A DNA stretch of 64,000 nt from contig WHUX01000059.1 in assembly GCA_015179025.1 (NCBI GenBank), positions 235,775 to 299,774 on the forward strand. The letters run 5' to 3'. Positions 1-10,832 of this stretch are shown here, piece after piece. This DNA comes from Terfezia claveryi. Its lineage: Eukaryota; Ascomycota; Pezizomycetes; Pezizales; Pezizaceae. The stretch's first letter is position 1; each line of letters begins with the position of its first letter. Made by a program: the position numbers and the translations under genes. The notes under the pieces are model-generated. The model saw only the letters and a list, made by a program, of their open reading frames with translations, ran no database searches and was not told the origin of the DNA.

Positions 1-1818
1 TTAGCTGTGTTCCGGTAGTCTGTTGGCACAAGTCCCGGGGGTGTTTCCGGCTATTTTACCAAACTTCTTTTTTCTGCTAGTATTTCACAGTCTAGGAATC
101 ATTTTTTACACTCGGCAACTACCTCGGAACAAATGAGCGGGCTGGTAGACCCAATCTACATACATACCTGCGGTTCGCGGCCCAATGCAGGTTCGCAATT
201 TCTCGAGTATGGACTCTGTCACCAATGACGGAATACTAGAAGAATTTCGGGTTGATCGTAACCAAGATGTTGATATCAGGTTAGAAAGTATTAGCTGAAC
301 TAAAAGCGCGTTTCAGCAATTTTTGATGGCATGGTGAAACGTGAAGCCATGGGTAAATCAAGTTCGTTGAAATGGCATGGCGCAGCTGGAATGTTAGTGC
401 TGAGTTAGCACTAGTAAGCGGCGAACTTCGTCCACAAACTGTTGATGCGTCTGCATCTGCATACCTGTGCATATTCAGCTCCCTTTAGGTGACTGTTTAT
501 TAGTCTCGTGCCCCGGTGGTTAATCCGATCCGGAGAAGCCCTAGATCAATGGGTTTAAAGAGTCTCTCATACTATCTCCGTGTCTCAGAGATGTATGAAC
601 CTTAACCTGACTATATGAACCTAGCCTCGTATATGAACCACCCTCTATCGAGTCAGCAAAAATTGTATTTTGTTTTGGGGCTGGCCAGGCTCAGACAAGA
701 TGAACGTCTATGCCAACAGGAGTACATTTCAAGAATCTCAGAATACTAAGAGTTGCCTATAATTCCCGTTCCTGCATTATTTGGTAGGCCAATACTAGCT
801 GAAACGGTATGAGGTTGACGTTGGCGAAGGAGACAGGGATGATGGGAGCTGAAGAACATACAAGACGGCATGTGCCTTTGACATCCTGTCATTATTGACA
901 TTACCGCAACCCGCTAAGTACCAACCAGACTACCTCTTCTGGTTCAGGACCCCGTGGAGGTTCGCTCTATCCTCGTGTTGCAAGCTTCAGTTGAAATTAC
1001 AACACCTCTATCAGCTGCCAGTTTCGCTGTTAACAATACTTGATAGGCGGAGATACCCCCGCATGGCTTCCATTTAATCACTGGCCGTCTGGATGATGAA
1101 ATAATCAACTACACTTAGTAGGCCAAACCTTGAAAGTGGAGGTTAGGGAGCTACCTTAAACCAAATGTGTATATCTCAAACCCATATAACGCCAATTCAG
1201 CCAGTATAGCAAGTGGGCATATGAGCGACGTCACTGTCGTTGGGCAAGAAGAAGCTGAAGTAGATGCATGTTCTCGCTGTTGTATCATCAACTCGTTTTG
1301 TCGATAACAGCTATCGAGCTATCGGCAACATAGGCGCTCTCGGCGACAGTCCTATAGCTAGGTACATACACATACAAGCATGTAATTGTTCAACAGGTGA
1401 TCTGGCTTGCACTAGCCCCCTCGGTAACTAATCGCGAGAACACGACGCCGAGATCTCTTCATGCGTACACCTGTGAGGAGCCAGCTACACTCAGCCGCAA
1501 TTCTCCTGGGACATCATTTGCAAAACAGTTAGGGCTACATGCGACAGGAGAAGCGATGTGTTATAGCTTCCGCAGCGACCAATGAAGGGCAGAATCCAGG
1601 GCTTGCTGCGAGAAATACATCTTGGTGTAGGAATTGGGCAGATGCAGACAGTCTGAACAGGGCTGGGCGGAACATTGGCAATCTGCATCGACGACCCTAG
1701 CGGCTTTTCCCCTCAACAGCTGTCTAAGATCGCACCCCACCCGACGACAGAATTCGGCTTCTTCGACAGTGAGGTGTAACCTTTTCCGCTCAGGGATTAC
1801 GCATCATATATTCGGAAT
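1..1818. other. Intergenic, no supported gene
   Basis: No ORF here has a recognisable product, and none of the short open frames has splice-compatible neighbours. The stretch holds the upstream region of the metacaspase gene. A short copy of a dispersed terminal motif (CCAACCAGACTA) lies at about 921-932. No RNA gene or LTR was recognised. Confidence 0.6.
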
Positions 1819-1828
1819 TTATATAAGG
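1819..1828 (+). promoter_or_regulatory. Candidate TATA box of the metacaspase gene
   Basis: The sequence TTATATAAGG lies about 190 bases before the metacaspase ATG and is followed by an ATG-free leader. The position fits a core promoter with a long 5' UTR. This is inferred from sequence only. Confidence 0.4.
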
Positions 1829-2015
1829 TTGGAACCGTGCCCCACTCACCCTAGAGACACCACAGCAGGCAGCAAGCAGCAGCACGGAGATTATAGTGCC
1901 CGCTAGCGGATCTTCGAAGAAAACGTGCCAGAACTTCCACTACTCTAAGTAGATAACACTCATCTGTCCCAGTAGCCGAAACCTTCAGCTGAAAGCCACT
2001 TTCAACTCAGCAGTT

Positions 2016-3731
2016 ATGTCTGGCTATCCTGGATCCGGCAATCCTGGATCAGGCTATCCTGGATCCGGCTATCCTGGTGGACAGTATCCAAATACACCAT
2101 ACTATATTCCTCAACAGTGAGCTGCTATTTGAAAGTTATTTTCGGGTACTCCTCGCTGACTGCTTTGCATATACCAGGCCGCAATATCAACCACAATATG
2201 TGCAACAGCCAGGAGCAGCACAAAGCCTTTATTACCCACTACAGGCAGCACAACCTTATCCCTGCTATCAAACTACAGAGGTAATTCATAATAACAGGAT
2301 TCACCCACATGTGCTCCTACTGATGCTCATATTTTGCAGCCACCACCTATTTATAACGGAGGCCAGGCGGTACCACCGGGACTTTCGGCGTATCGTGAGT
2401 AAACTTCATACCTAAGCTGAGGGTACTAGGAGCTAAGGCGCATTTCAGCATACCACCCACCTCAGGTTCCACCTCAGGCCCCACCTCCGGCTCCACCTTT
2501 ACAACCTCAACATGTTTCAAACGGAGGTCACACATTTCTATACAGCCAGTGCACAGGAAAGAAGAAGGCTCTTCTAATCGGGATAAACTATTTTGGCCAA
2601 AGGGGCCAACTGCGAGGGTGCATAAATGATGTGAAGAATATGTCAAACTTTTTGATAGAAAGATTCGGATACCAGCGAGAGGATATGGTAATCTTGACGG
2701 ATGACCAGCAAAACCCCCTAAGTATACCTAACAGGCAAAATATCCTTCAGGCAATGCATTGGCTCGTCAGGGGAGCGGAGCCCAATGACTCGTTGTTTTT
2801 CCATTACTCTGGTAGGTATCTATTACAAGTGGAGCCGTAGAAGAGGAAAGCTAACAACTCACATGTTAGGCCATGGGGGGCAAGCTAAAGATAACGACGG
2901 CGATGAGAATGACGGTAGGCTGCTCAGATGTGGTATCTTGATATTTGATCCTGACAGGGATTCCAGGTTACGACGAGACGATATATCCGGTGGACTTCCG
3001 TTACAGTGGACACATTGTCGACGATGATATGCACGCAATTATGTTAGCTCCTTCAGACCCTCCCAGTATCGTGAAGCTGAGCTTTCACTAACCATACATG
3101 TAGGGTTGCACCGCTCAAAGCTGGAGTGAGGTTAACAGCAATCTTTGACTCCTGTCACTCTGGCTCCGTCCTCGATTTACCTTACCTTTACTCTACACAA
3201 GTATGGATGCGTTCGTCGACGATTCCCTGTATAAGAGCTAACATATCTGTACACAGGGAAATCTCAAAGAGACCAATACTTTCAGAGATGCTGGCGAAGG
3301 TCTTATCGATATCTTGTCCCACTATTCGAGAGGCGATGTTGCTTCAGTGTTGTCCTCGGGACAAAGTCTACTCAGCAAAGTCACAAAAGGGCGGGGTGCG
3401 GATGAGCACGCACGCAGAACCAGGACGTCCGCTGCGGATGTCATTCAGTGGTCAGGTTCAAAGGACACTCAGAAGTCGTAAGTCTTATCGCTTTATCGTC
3501 CGACAATTGACTGGTTAATTCTTTTCTGAAACAATTTGTAGTGCGGATACTGTTGAGGACAATATGGCTACTGGCGCAATGAGTCACGCATTTATCGCAG
3601 CCTTGAGGAAGAATCCCCACCAATCATACCAGCAGCTCTTGCAAAGCATTCGGGAGGAACTGCGGGTAAAAAAATACCAACAAAGACCGCAGCTGAGCTG
3701 CAGCCACCCCCTAGGTAAGGAAGATGAGTAG
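2016..3731 (+). CDS. MCA1: Metacaspase (caspase-like cysteine peptidase, C14 family)
   Basis: Metacaspases are Arg/Lys-specific cysteine peptidases, mostly cytosolic, linked to protein quality control and stress-related cell death. The ATG opens a prodomain of GYPGSG-type repeats followed by a Q/P/Y-rich segment, as in fungal type I metacaspases. The p20 region begins with [14 protein letters not shown]. It carries the catalytic His in HYSGHGG, which is split by an intron with donor near 2812 and acceptor near 2870. The catalytic Cys is in DSCHSGS near 3150. The C-terminal part ([20 protein letters not shown], near 3590-3640) is the usual p10 end. At least eight short introns were placed by eye. 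The stop is uncertain: the frame reads [12 protein letters not shown], but GTAAGG at about 3715 is also a good donor, so a short last exon may exist. The gene converges on RPS26. Confidence 0.92.
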
Positions 3732-5018
3732 ATGGATACCCAAACGTAAACTGGGCAGTAGTGCTTTCTTTTGCTCCTTTTGCTCCTTATGACAGCCTTT
3801 TCTCTTTGCTATTCCATATTACCCTAGTTTACTTAAGACTTGTAAGAAGCCGTTGGTTCCACAGGAACTCAGAATCGCTGGGGCTGAGATCAGATTGTAG
3901 ATTACCTTTTTTTTTTCCTTCTAGCGTATACCTCGCGTCTGAGCGCGTTTATAGCTGTTCATCTATACATTCGTTTTCTTTAAATACCCTGATATCACTA
4001 TTTATTCAATTTGAAGATACTGCATGCTATTTGTTTTGTTGAGAACCTTGTCAGTTGTTATTTAGGTGCAGTCGTTAACGTGCGTTGGGTCGTTCTAGAT
4101 ACAAGATTACTCTACGTCATGTGAGCTTGAAACAACACCACCATTGCTCATCACACAGCCTATATATGCTAGGGCTGGGCCTTCCGGCAAAGTTTTCGGT
4201 CTTAACAACGTTACTCATCACACTCATGAAGTTTGAACCTTTTATCCTGGCTGCCCTGGCTGCCCTGAGGCTCGATATTAAGCTCGACTTACTGAACTAG
4301 TCTTATCCCAGATTTTCCCTTGGAATATGGCCTTTGCTCTTCTCCTTCAGGTACCTTTCCTTGCGATATGATATCCATTCTATTGATCTCATCATTTTTG
4401 GGGGTTTCTTGGTCACTAGGTCGTAAGGCACGCTTGTATATCAATATTTAGCTGTTTTGGATAGCGAATGCTAAAAGAATTCAATTGCGGTATTTCATTC
4501 ACATAAAAGCCCAAGAACCCTGAACGGCTCCTGATAATTTAACTAATAAGCCGAGTTTCACCTAGATCTAAAACCTTACTCACGTTCTTCGACTTTAAAT
4601 AAAGGCGGTTCCGCGTGGGAAAGAGAGCTAACGGATATAAAAGCACTTTGCAAGTCTATCAAAAAATGTGTATTGGTCACAGACAGTAGGATGAAATGTT
4701 GAGTTCTGTTTGATCGAATCCCAGAAAAATTGATGTGGTACTAAATGAAATCAACATTCCACCCAACAAACCCGATGGTTTCATTGTAAAGCAAAGTAGA
4801 ACTCCGATTGGATCTGTAAACTTCAAGATCCGCAGAATAACGTTTCCATATCCCAACCCCTACCCCTGTGGGCATCTTAACCTCCCATTAACACATCAGC
4901 TTTACTGCTGTTGAGTAAAGCTTGATTAAGTGTTGCTCCTCATTCGTGAGGTGATTTATTGCTTGAGAAAAAAGAAAAGCCTAGAGAGAACAGAAAAAGT
5001 GAATAACTGACTAATGGT
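3732..5018. other. Intergenic between convergent genes
   Basis: This is the 3' flank of the metacaspase gene and the 3' flank of RPS26. It is T-rich just after the metacaspase, as fungal 3' UTRs often are. I see no coding sequence, RNA gene or mobile-element signature. Confidence 0.55.
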
Positions 5019-5679
5019 TTAAGCAGTAGTGGTCTTAGCGGGGGCCTGGTTGGGGTTGATTTTCTTGCCGTCCTTGTTGAATCGGATCCTTGGGGGAGGG
5101 GCACGATTGCGTCGTCCTTCTCGGGAACGGACACTATATAGTTGAAGTTAGAAAATGCAGGTACGGTATCCAGCGATGGTATTATTGGAACGTACCGAAC
5201 GATTTTGGAGTGAATAGCGCACGAGACGCAGTATTGGAGCTTCAAGTACATCTTTGGCACGACGTACTCGTTGAAGACGGAGGCATCGGAAATATCACCT
5301 GCACTTGGTTAACATTTGTGCATCTCAAGGAATCCTGCCCTATTCCACAGCTCCAGACAAATCCTAGGACAAACGTACGGATGGCAGCGGACTCAACCAT
5401 GTTGCGGATGGTGAACCTCTTGATAGCCTTGTCCTTGGGGGTGCATCGGGAGCAGTTGGAGCAGCGGATGGGTTTGACGTGACCACGTCCGTTCTTGTTA
5501 CGACCGCTATATAGTGGAATTCGGAGATCAGCCACCTAGTTTCCAATGCATGATTCCCCCATCACCTGCACAATTCCCCTTCCACCCGAACTGATCCCCA
5601 AATTCGCGAGAGATACAACAGAGGCTCTGGACAAAATAGGTGGTTTTGTGACGTACTTGGCGGATCGCTTCTTAACCAT
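5019..5679 (-). CDS. RPS26: 40S ribosomal protein S26 (eS26)
   Basis: eS26 is a small-subunit protein near the mRNA exit channel that contacts the 3' end of 18S rRNA. On the minus strand the start ATG is at 5677-5679, encoding MVKKRSA. Three introns follow. The exons spell [19 protein letters not shown], then [20 protein letters not shown], then [20 protein letters not shown] and [12 protein letters not shown], and finally a tail ending in [15 protein letters not shown] (TAA at 5019-5021). The zinc-binding Cys pairs CSNC and CVSC are both intact. Exon 1 is very short (about 23 nt before a GTACGT donor), as is common in fungal ribosomal protein genes. About 119 residues, the usual family length. 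It shares a roughly 480-bp divergent promoter region with RRP6. Confidence 0.96.
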
Positions 5680-6159
5680 GATTGCGGTTGTTGTCTAAGA
5701 CGAACAAAAATCCGTTAGAATGTTCGTCCTCACAATTGACGGTGTCTAGCTAGGTGCAACTCACTGGTGGGTCGGAAAAAAAAGGTTGGATAGGTTGGCG
5801 TTGGTGTTCGTTTGGCCACTGCTGCTGAGTGTTACATCTTTTCGTGATTATTCGGTTAGTATACATTTCGGTTGGTGGGAGATTTGCGCTTATGTGACTA
5901 CTTAGGGTATCAGCCCTGCTGAGATAATTGGATATGGAGTCGAGCTTCACATGGTACTGTACCTACATAATTAGTCTCATGCCAAGACTAGTACATGATT
6001 AGCTAGTGGATTAGTCACCCGAGCACTGATGTGCAAAACTATCTGGTCGGTGTTTACCTGCATCAAAAATATGGGTTACCTGGACGACATCACCCCAGCT
6101 CGCATAGCATAGCTCTCGTGATCCGTATCTTACAATCGCCTGTTCATCGCACTAGAAAG
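5680..6159. promoter_or_regulatory. Divergent promoter region of RPS26 and RRP6
   Basis: About 480 bases separate the start codons of RPS26 (-) and RRP6 (+), so both promoters must lie here. It is a plausible shared control region for a ribosomal protein and an RNA-processing enzyme. No individual factor site is claimed. Confidence 0.5.
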
Positions 6160-8695
6160 ATGGATCCCGGTACGCCCTTCTCGACATTCCAGAATGAGGC
6201 GTCGGCAGCTCTCGTCGACGTCACAAAGACGGCTGTCGGTCTTGCCGCCGAGGACCTTCCGTTTCATCGTTCGTTTGACTCAGCCTTCGCTTCATCATTG
6301 GATCTGTGTAGTACGACTATGCTTGGATTGATTAACTCTCTACTCCGTAATGCCACTGCTGGAACGGACCTGGATACACCAAAGCTGGGGGATGTGGAGG
6401 ACATTGAGACAAATTGGAATGATGTGGTAGAAGTTGTGGACTTCTTGCTAGAGAAAGCTGTACGAAATCTCATTGCGGCCTTGAAGAGCGGTATTGATTG
6501 GGATATAGGATACCTGTCTGGACGAATACACTGGGGCGATTAAGCAGAAGAATCCCGTGGCAGGACCGAACGCACGGCGGGATGATTCGCACAAGCGGAA
6601 ATCAACAAAGCTAGGAGCAGCCAATATGTTCAAGAACAGGAACTTTGCGAAGCCCCAGCTGGGTTTCAAGTCCAAGGTTAACAACCATGATAACTCGGCT
6701 TGGAAACCAATCCTGAAATCGAAACCTCATGCGGTAGTTCCTCTGAATGACTGTCTACGCCCTTTTATGGACGACAAACTCCAGATGCAGTACAAACATC
6801 CCTACAAAACCGAGATTGAAAACTTGACATATCCAAAGACTGTATATGAGAACAAACCACCAGTGGATTTTTTACCCTTCGAGTCTACCAAGGCTGTATA
6901 TGTCGACTCAGAGGCGAGTTTAGCAGAAATGCTGAAAGACCTAAAGCAGGCAAAGGAGATAGCAATTGACTTAGAGCATCACAGTGATCGCTCTTACATA
7001 GGATTTGTCTGTTTGATGCAGATTAGCACGCGGGAAAAGGACTGGATAGTAGATACGTTGAAGCTGAGAGAAGAGCTGCAGTGTCTGAATGAGGTGTTCG
7101 CTGACCCCCAAATCGTCAAGGTATGGCCACCACAGTCCAGTGGCAGAGGTACAGGGAAGCTAATGTAGGGGCAGGTACTCCATGGTGCATCCATGGATAT
7201 AATATGGCTACAGAGGGATTTTGGTCTATATGTCGTGGGATTGTTTGACACTTATGAGGCTGCCAGGTCCCTTGGTTTCGCGGGCAAGAGCCTTGCTTTT
7301 TTGCTAAAGAAATATGTCGACTTCGACGCAGACAAACAATATCAATTGGCGGATTGGCGGATACGGTAAGTATTTTTATGGGAACTTAAATTCGACATTG
7401 GTAGTAGTTAACTTACGTATTAGGCCACTTCCACAGGAAATGTTAGACTATGCTCGCTCAGATACCCATTTTCTACTCTATTGTTACGATAGAGTTCGCA
7501 ATGAGTTAATCACAAGATCTACTCCTGACGTTGATTTTGTCGCTGAGGCTTTATCTAATTCCAAGGAGACGTCGCTCAGGCGCTACGAGCGTGAGGCCTA
7601 TGATCCGGTGGATGGCTCTGGCCAATTCGGCTGGTCATTGTTATTGAAGCGAAACCCAGCAATGTTTACGCCTGAGCAGCTGGCGGTCTTCAAGGCGGTA
7701 CATCAATTTAGAGACAAGGTTGCTCGAGATGAAGACGACAGTCATCATTATGTGATGCCGAAACACCATATCTACAACCTAGCCCGGCTGATGCCAGAAT
7801 CCGTTCCCGGATCCTTAGTGCCTGCGCCCCCGTTTCACCACATATTCGGGTACGAATTAATGATATAATATCTATTATTGGAACCGCTAGGGAGAAGGCT
7901 CAAGCTGTGGCGCCAAAGGCTCCGATACTGGAAGCTGCTGAGGTGAAACAAGTTGAAGCTCCAGCCGCAGCTGTCACTAGGCCAAAAGAGACCATGAACA
8001 TTTTTGAGGCTGTTACAAATGGAGCTTCACGGACAGATCAGTCTAGTTTCTGGGGAGGGGCATTTGGAAGTAGCAAATGGGTTAATGATGCTACGAAGCT
8101 GGGGAAGCCATTAGCTGATGTCAGATTAGCTGTTCCTCTTCCACAATTAACCGCAGCGATTTTCATAAATCCTAACGACACGACACCAGTAGCTGTTCAG
8201 GCCCAGGAACCAGGTTCTAGGGCGGAGCATGAATTTATTCGACACAGACCAAAGAAAGAGGAAGAGGATGACATAATAGTGGTAAAGCAAGTTGGTGGCG
8301 GAAGAAAACGAAAAAGAGATAAGAAGTGCATGGACAAAACGCCAAGTTTAGAAGATAAAAACCAGGATGCAGATGATGATCTTGTGCCACAGGTGATCGA
8401 TGAAGATGTGGTTGTGGTTGCAGACCCGCTGGGCCAATCGGAGAAAGAACGCAAAAAGAAAAAGAAAAAGAAAGTTACGGACGCCACAGAGGAATCGACC
8501 TCAACGTCAAAAGTGCAGGTGCCATTTCAGGCATTCGATTACACCAATGCACCGTCTGTGCTGAAAGGTGGGGATAGGAAAGAAGAGTGGTCATCAAAGG
8601 CGTTTAACCCATATAAAAACAGTGTTGGCGGACCGAAAGGTGGAAAGAGAGGCAGGCGGGAGAAGGACGGCAAGTCTTTGACGTTTAAGAAATGA
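6160..8695 (+). CDS. RRP6: Exosome complex exonuclease Rrp6 (DEDD-type 3'-5' exoribonuclease)
   Basis: Rrp6 is the nuclear-specific catalytic subunit of the RNA exosome. It trims rRNA, snoRNA and other nuclear RNAs. Five exons close in frame: 6160-6459, 6509-7120, 7175-7365, 7424-7849 and 7891-8695 (777 residues). The N-terminal part is the PMC2NT region that binds the Rrp47/Lrp1 cofactor. The DEDD nuclease has Exo I in [20 protein letters not shown], a middle Exo II segment ([17 protein letters not shown]) and Exo III in [15 protein letters not shown], with Tyr and Asp of the DEDD-Y class. An HRDC domain follows (about residues 400-480). The tail is disordered, acidic and then basic ([10 protein letters not shown]), a likely nuclear localisation signal. 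The fourth intron is only 41 nt. Confidence 0.95.
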
Positions 8696-10832
8696 TGGTG
8701 GAGAAGGGTTTTCGCATACATGAGTCGCGGGGTGACTAGCCGAGGAATGTTTAAGTGTATCAAATAAATTGTAGGAACACATCGCACACGAGGCTACAAT
8801 TCTCACACAAATGCATGCACATCAAATACTTGGGGTTAACGGTAGAACAGGGTGGAATCCTTGTAAAATGCGGTTTCTAACCCGAGCTTGCCGATGGATA
8901 TCTACGCTCAATTAACATCGTACATTACATAGAGTGCTCCCCCCTACCCTCAACCTGCATCCTTAGTGTGGTGACGGCTACACAAAACTTGCCAAATCCG
9001 AGGCGTATGATTGACGCCGGGGGCGACAATAAGCCACCACTCTGACAAGCTATATCTTTATCTACTACTGATTAGGTTTTTTTTTTACGAATTACTGCTT
9101 GGGAGAAGATACATAGATAAAGCGCGTAATAGTTAAAGCAGCACAGACAACCTCACAAGAAGTTTCACTAATGTTCGGTCTCGCATCTGTATCGTTGAAG
9201 ACCTCTTTGAACCTATAAAAAGTCAATTTCTGACATGCATCAAGCTCTTAGAAGGGTAGACCAGACCATGCTGTGCACCGGGCTTCTGCTGGATGGCATG
9301 TATATTGGGGTTCTAGAAGCATTTGCTTCTCCTACATCAAAAATCACCAGTCTTTGACTTTGAAGAACTTCCCGTTTTTCATAAAGAAAACAGGGCACAC
9401 ACGTTCGTGATGCCCAACTGAAGGGTATATAATATAGAAAATGCACTCAGTTATCCTTTCAGTTATCGTCATTTCGCAGGTGCCTCCTTGCATTCCGGCT
9501 CTATATCAACAAAGAGCTTCCTAGTATAGGGTAGAGCAGTATTTTGCAATTGAGTTGGCTACCTAGACGGCTGCAGGTCGATGGGCTGAAGCTGGGCAGG
9601 AAAAGTATGAAAGAGATGCAGTGGCGATCTCTTGTAAGTATGTAGGCTGTGGGATGTGAAATAGGGGAGATGCAATAAGGCCGTTGGAGTAGTTGGGCAA
9701 CACGCGGGAATAGAAACGTGATATCTGCGTTCCAGATATCACCGAGGCGGCGCTAGGGTCGAAACTTGACTAGGAAATGTTTTTTTAAGCTTGCTGAACT
9801 GGTGGGGATAGAAATGCTCGCAGGGAGCTACAGCCCACGCGGGGGTCACTTTTCTTTTCCCCGTAGTACTGTACCTTGGACGTTAATAATATAACTGTCG
9901 CGGAAAGTAAAGCCAATAGTCTCGATCGCGTCCTCAACACCACCCGTCGTGCTATCACCACACCCATTCATCCCACTGCCGAATCTCATCCAGCAACAAG
10001 GAACCAAGAGAGGAGAGAAAAGCAAAAGCCCATCCCTGCTCATCTGGCCATCTCGAAGCGAAGGAAAAAGAAAGCAGCAGCGCTGCGCCCAAAGAGGGCA
10101 AGGCCTGGCAGATTTGTCCCCTTTGCGCGCAGAGTAGCGCTGCATGCTCCTTGCCCTGGCGAACCAAATACCCCGCCCCCCCTGACGCCCTTTATCGCTT
10201 GCGTACTGGACAAGCAGGCCACACACTAATACTTGAACTGTTCTCCTTTCCTAACCCGCGCCTGGCATTCTCACTCGCTCGACCCCAACTTCTGTCAAAA
10301 GACTGGTAGCCTGTCGTGTCGTGTTCTGTTCCTGAGGGGGATCCAGCATAAGCTGCATTTCCAGAGACCCACTACGCATCCCTCTTGTTTCTTTCCTTCC
10401 TTCTCAGCCGTTTTATATTTTAATTCAGATACTCATAATAGCCCAATCAGGACCATTACTACTGGAGGCTATAGAAGCAGCAGCAAAAATAATTCGACCA
10501 GCAGTAGATATCAGTCCCATCCATCAAAACCCCTTCGAGTCTCTCCCCCTCGAGGAAGTCCGCCTCCTAGCAGCTCACCACAGCATTTCTCACCTCCTGC
10601 ATAATTTTTCGGCGATCGAAGTGAGGCCGTGAGGTTCTCGCCAGAGCAGCAGACAGCTCGATACTGGCCCTTACATCCATCCAGGTGCCCCTCAAGCTGG
10701 CTTGTTGTCGCCTTAAGATTTCTGTTCCTGGCGCGTACGAATTGCTGTCGCCAAACTACCATCCAGCCACTACACCCTAATTTTCCCCTGTGCTGGGAGT
10801 ATACCTCTCGACATCAAAACCAATTCAACAAT
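8696..10832. other. Intergenic, 2.1 kb, upstream of the RasGAP gene
   Basis: No conserved protein is visible in any frame. Overlapping open frames on both strands at about 9840-10230 are compositional: the region is GC-richer and S/P/R-biased with no domain. The last 600 bases are pyrimidine-rich and probably the 5' UTR and promoter of the RasGAP gene. Confidence 0.5.

Noticed and set aside
9785..10604. Several open frames of 60-126 codons on both strands
   Set aside because: Composition-driven, mutually overlapping and with no domain or splice-consistent partner; more likely promoter or leader DNA of the RasGAP gene.
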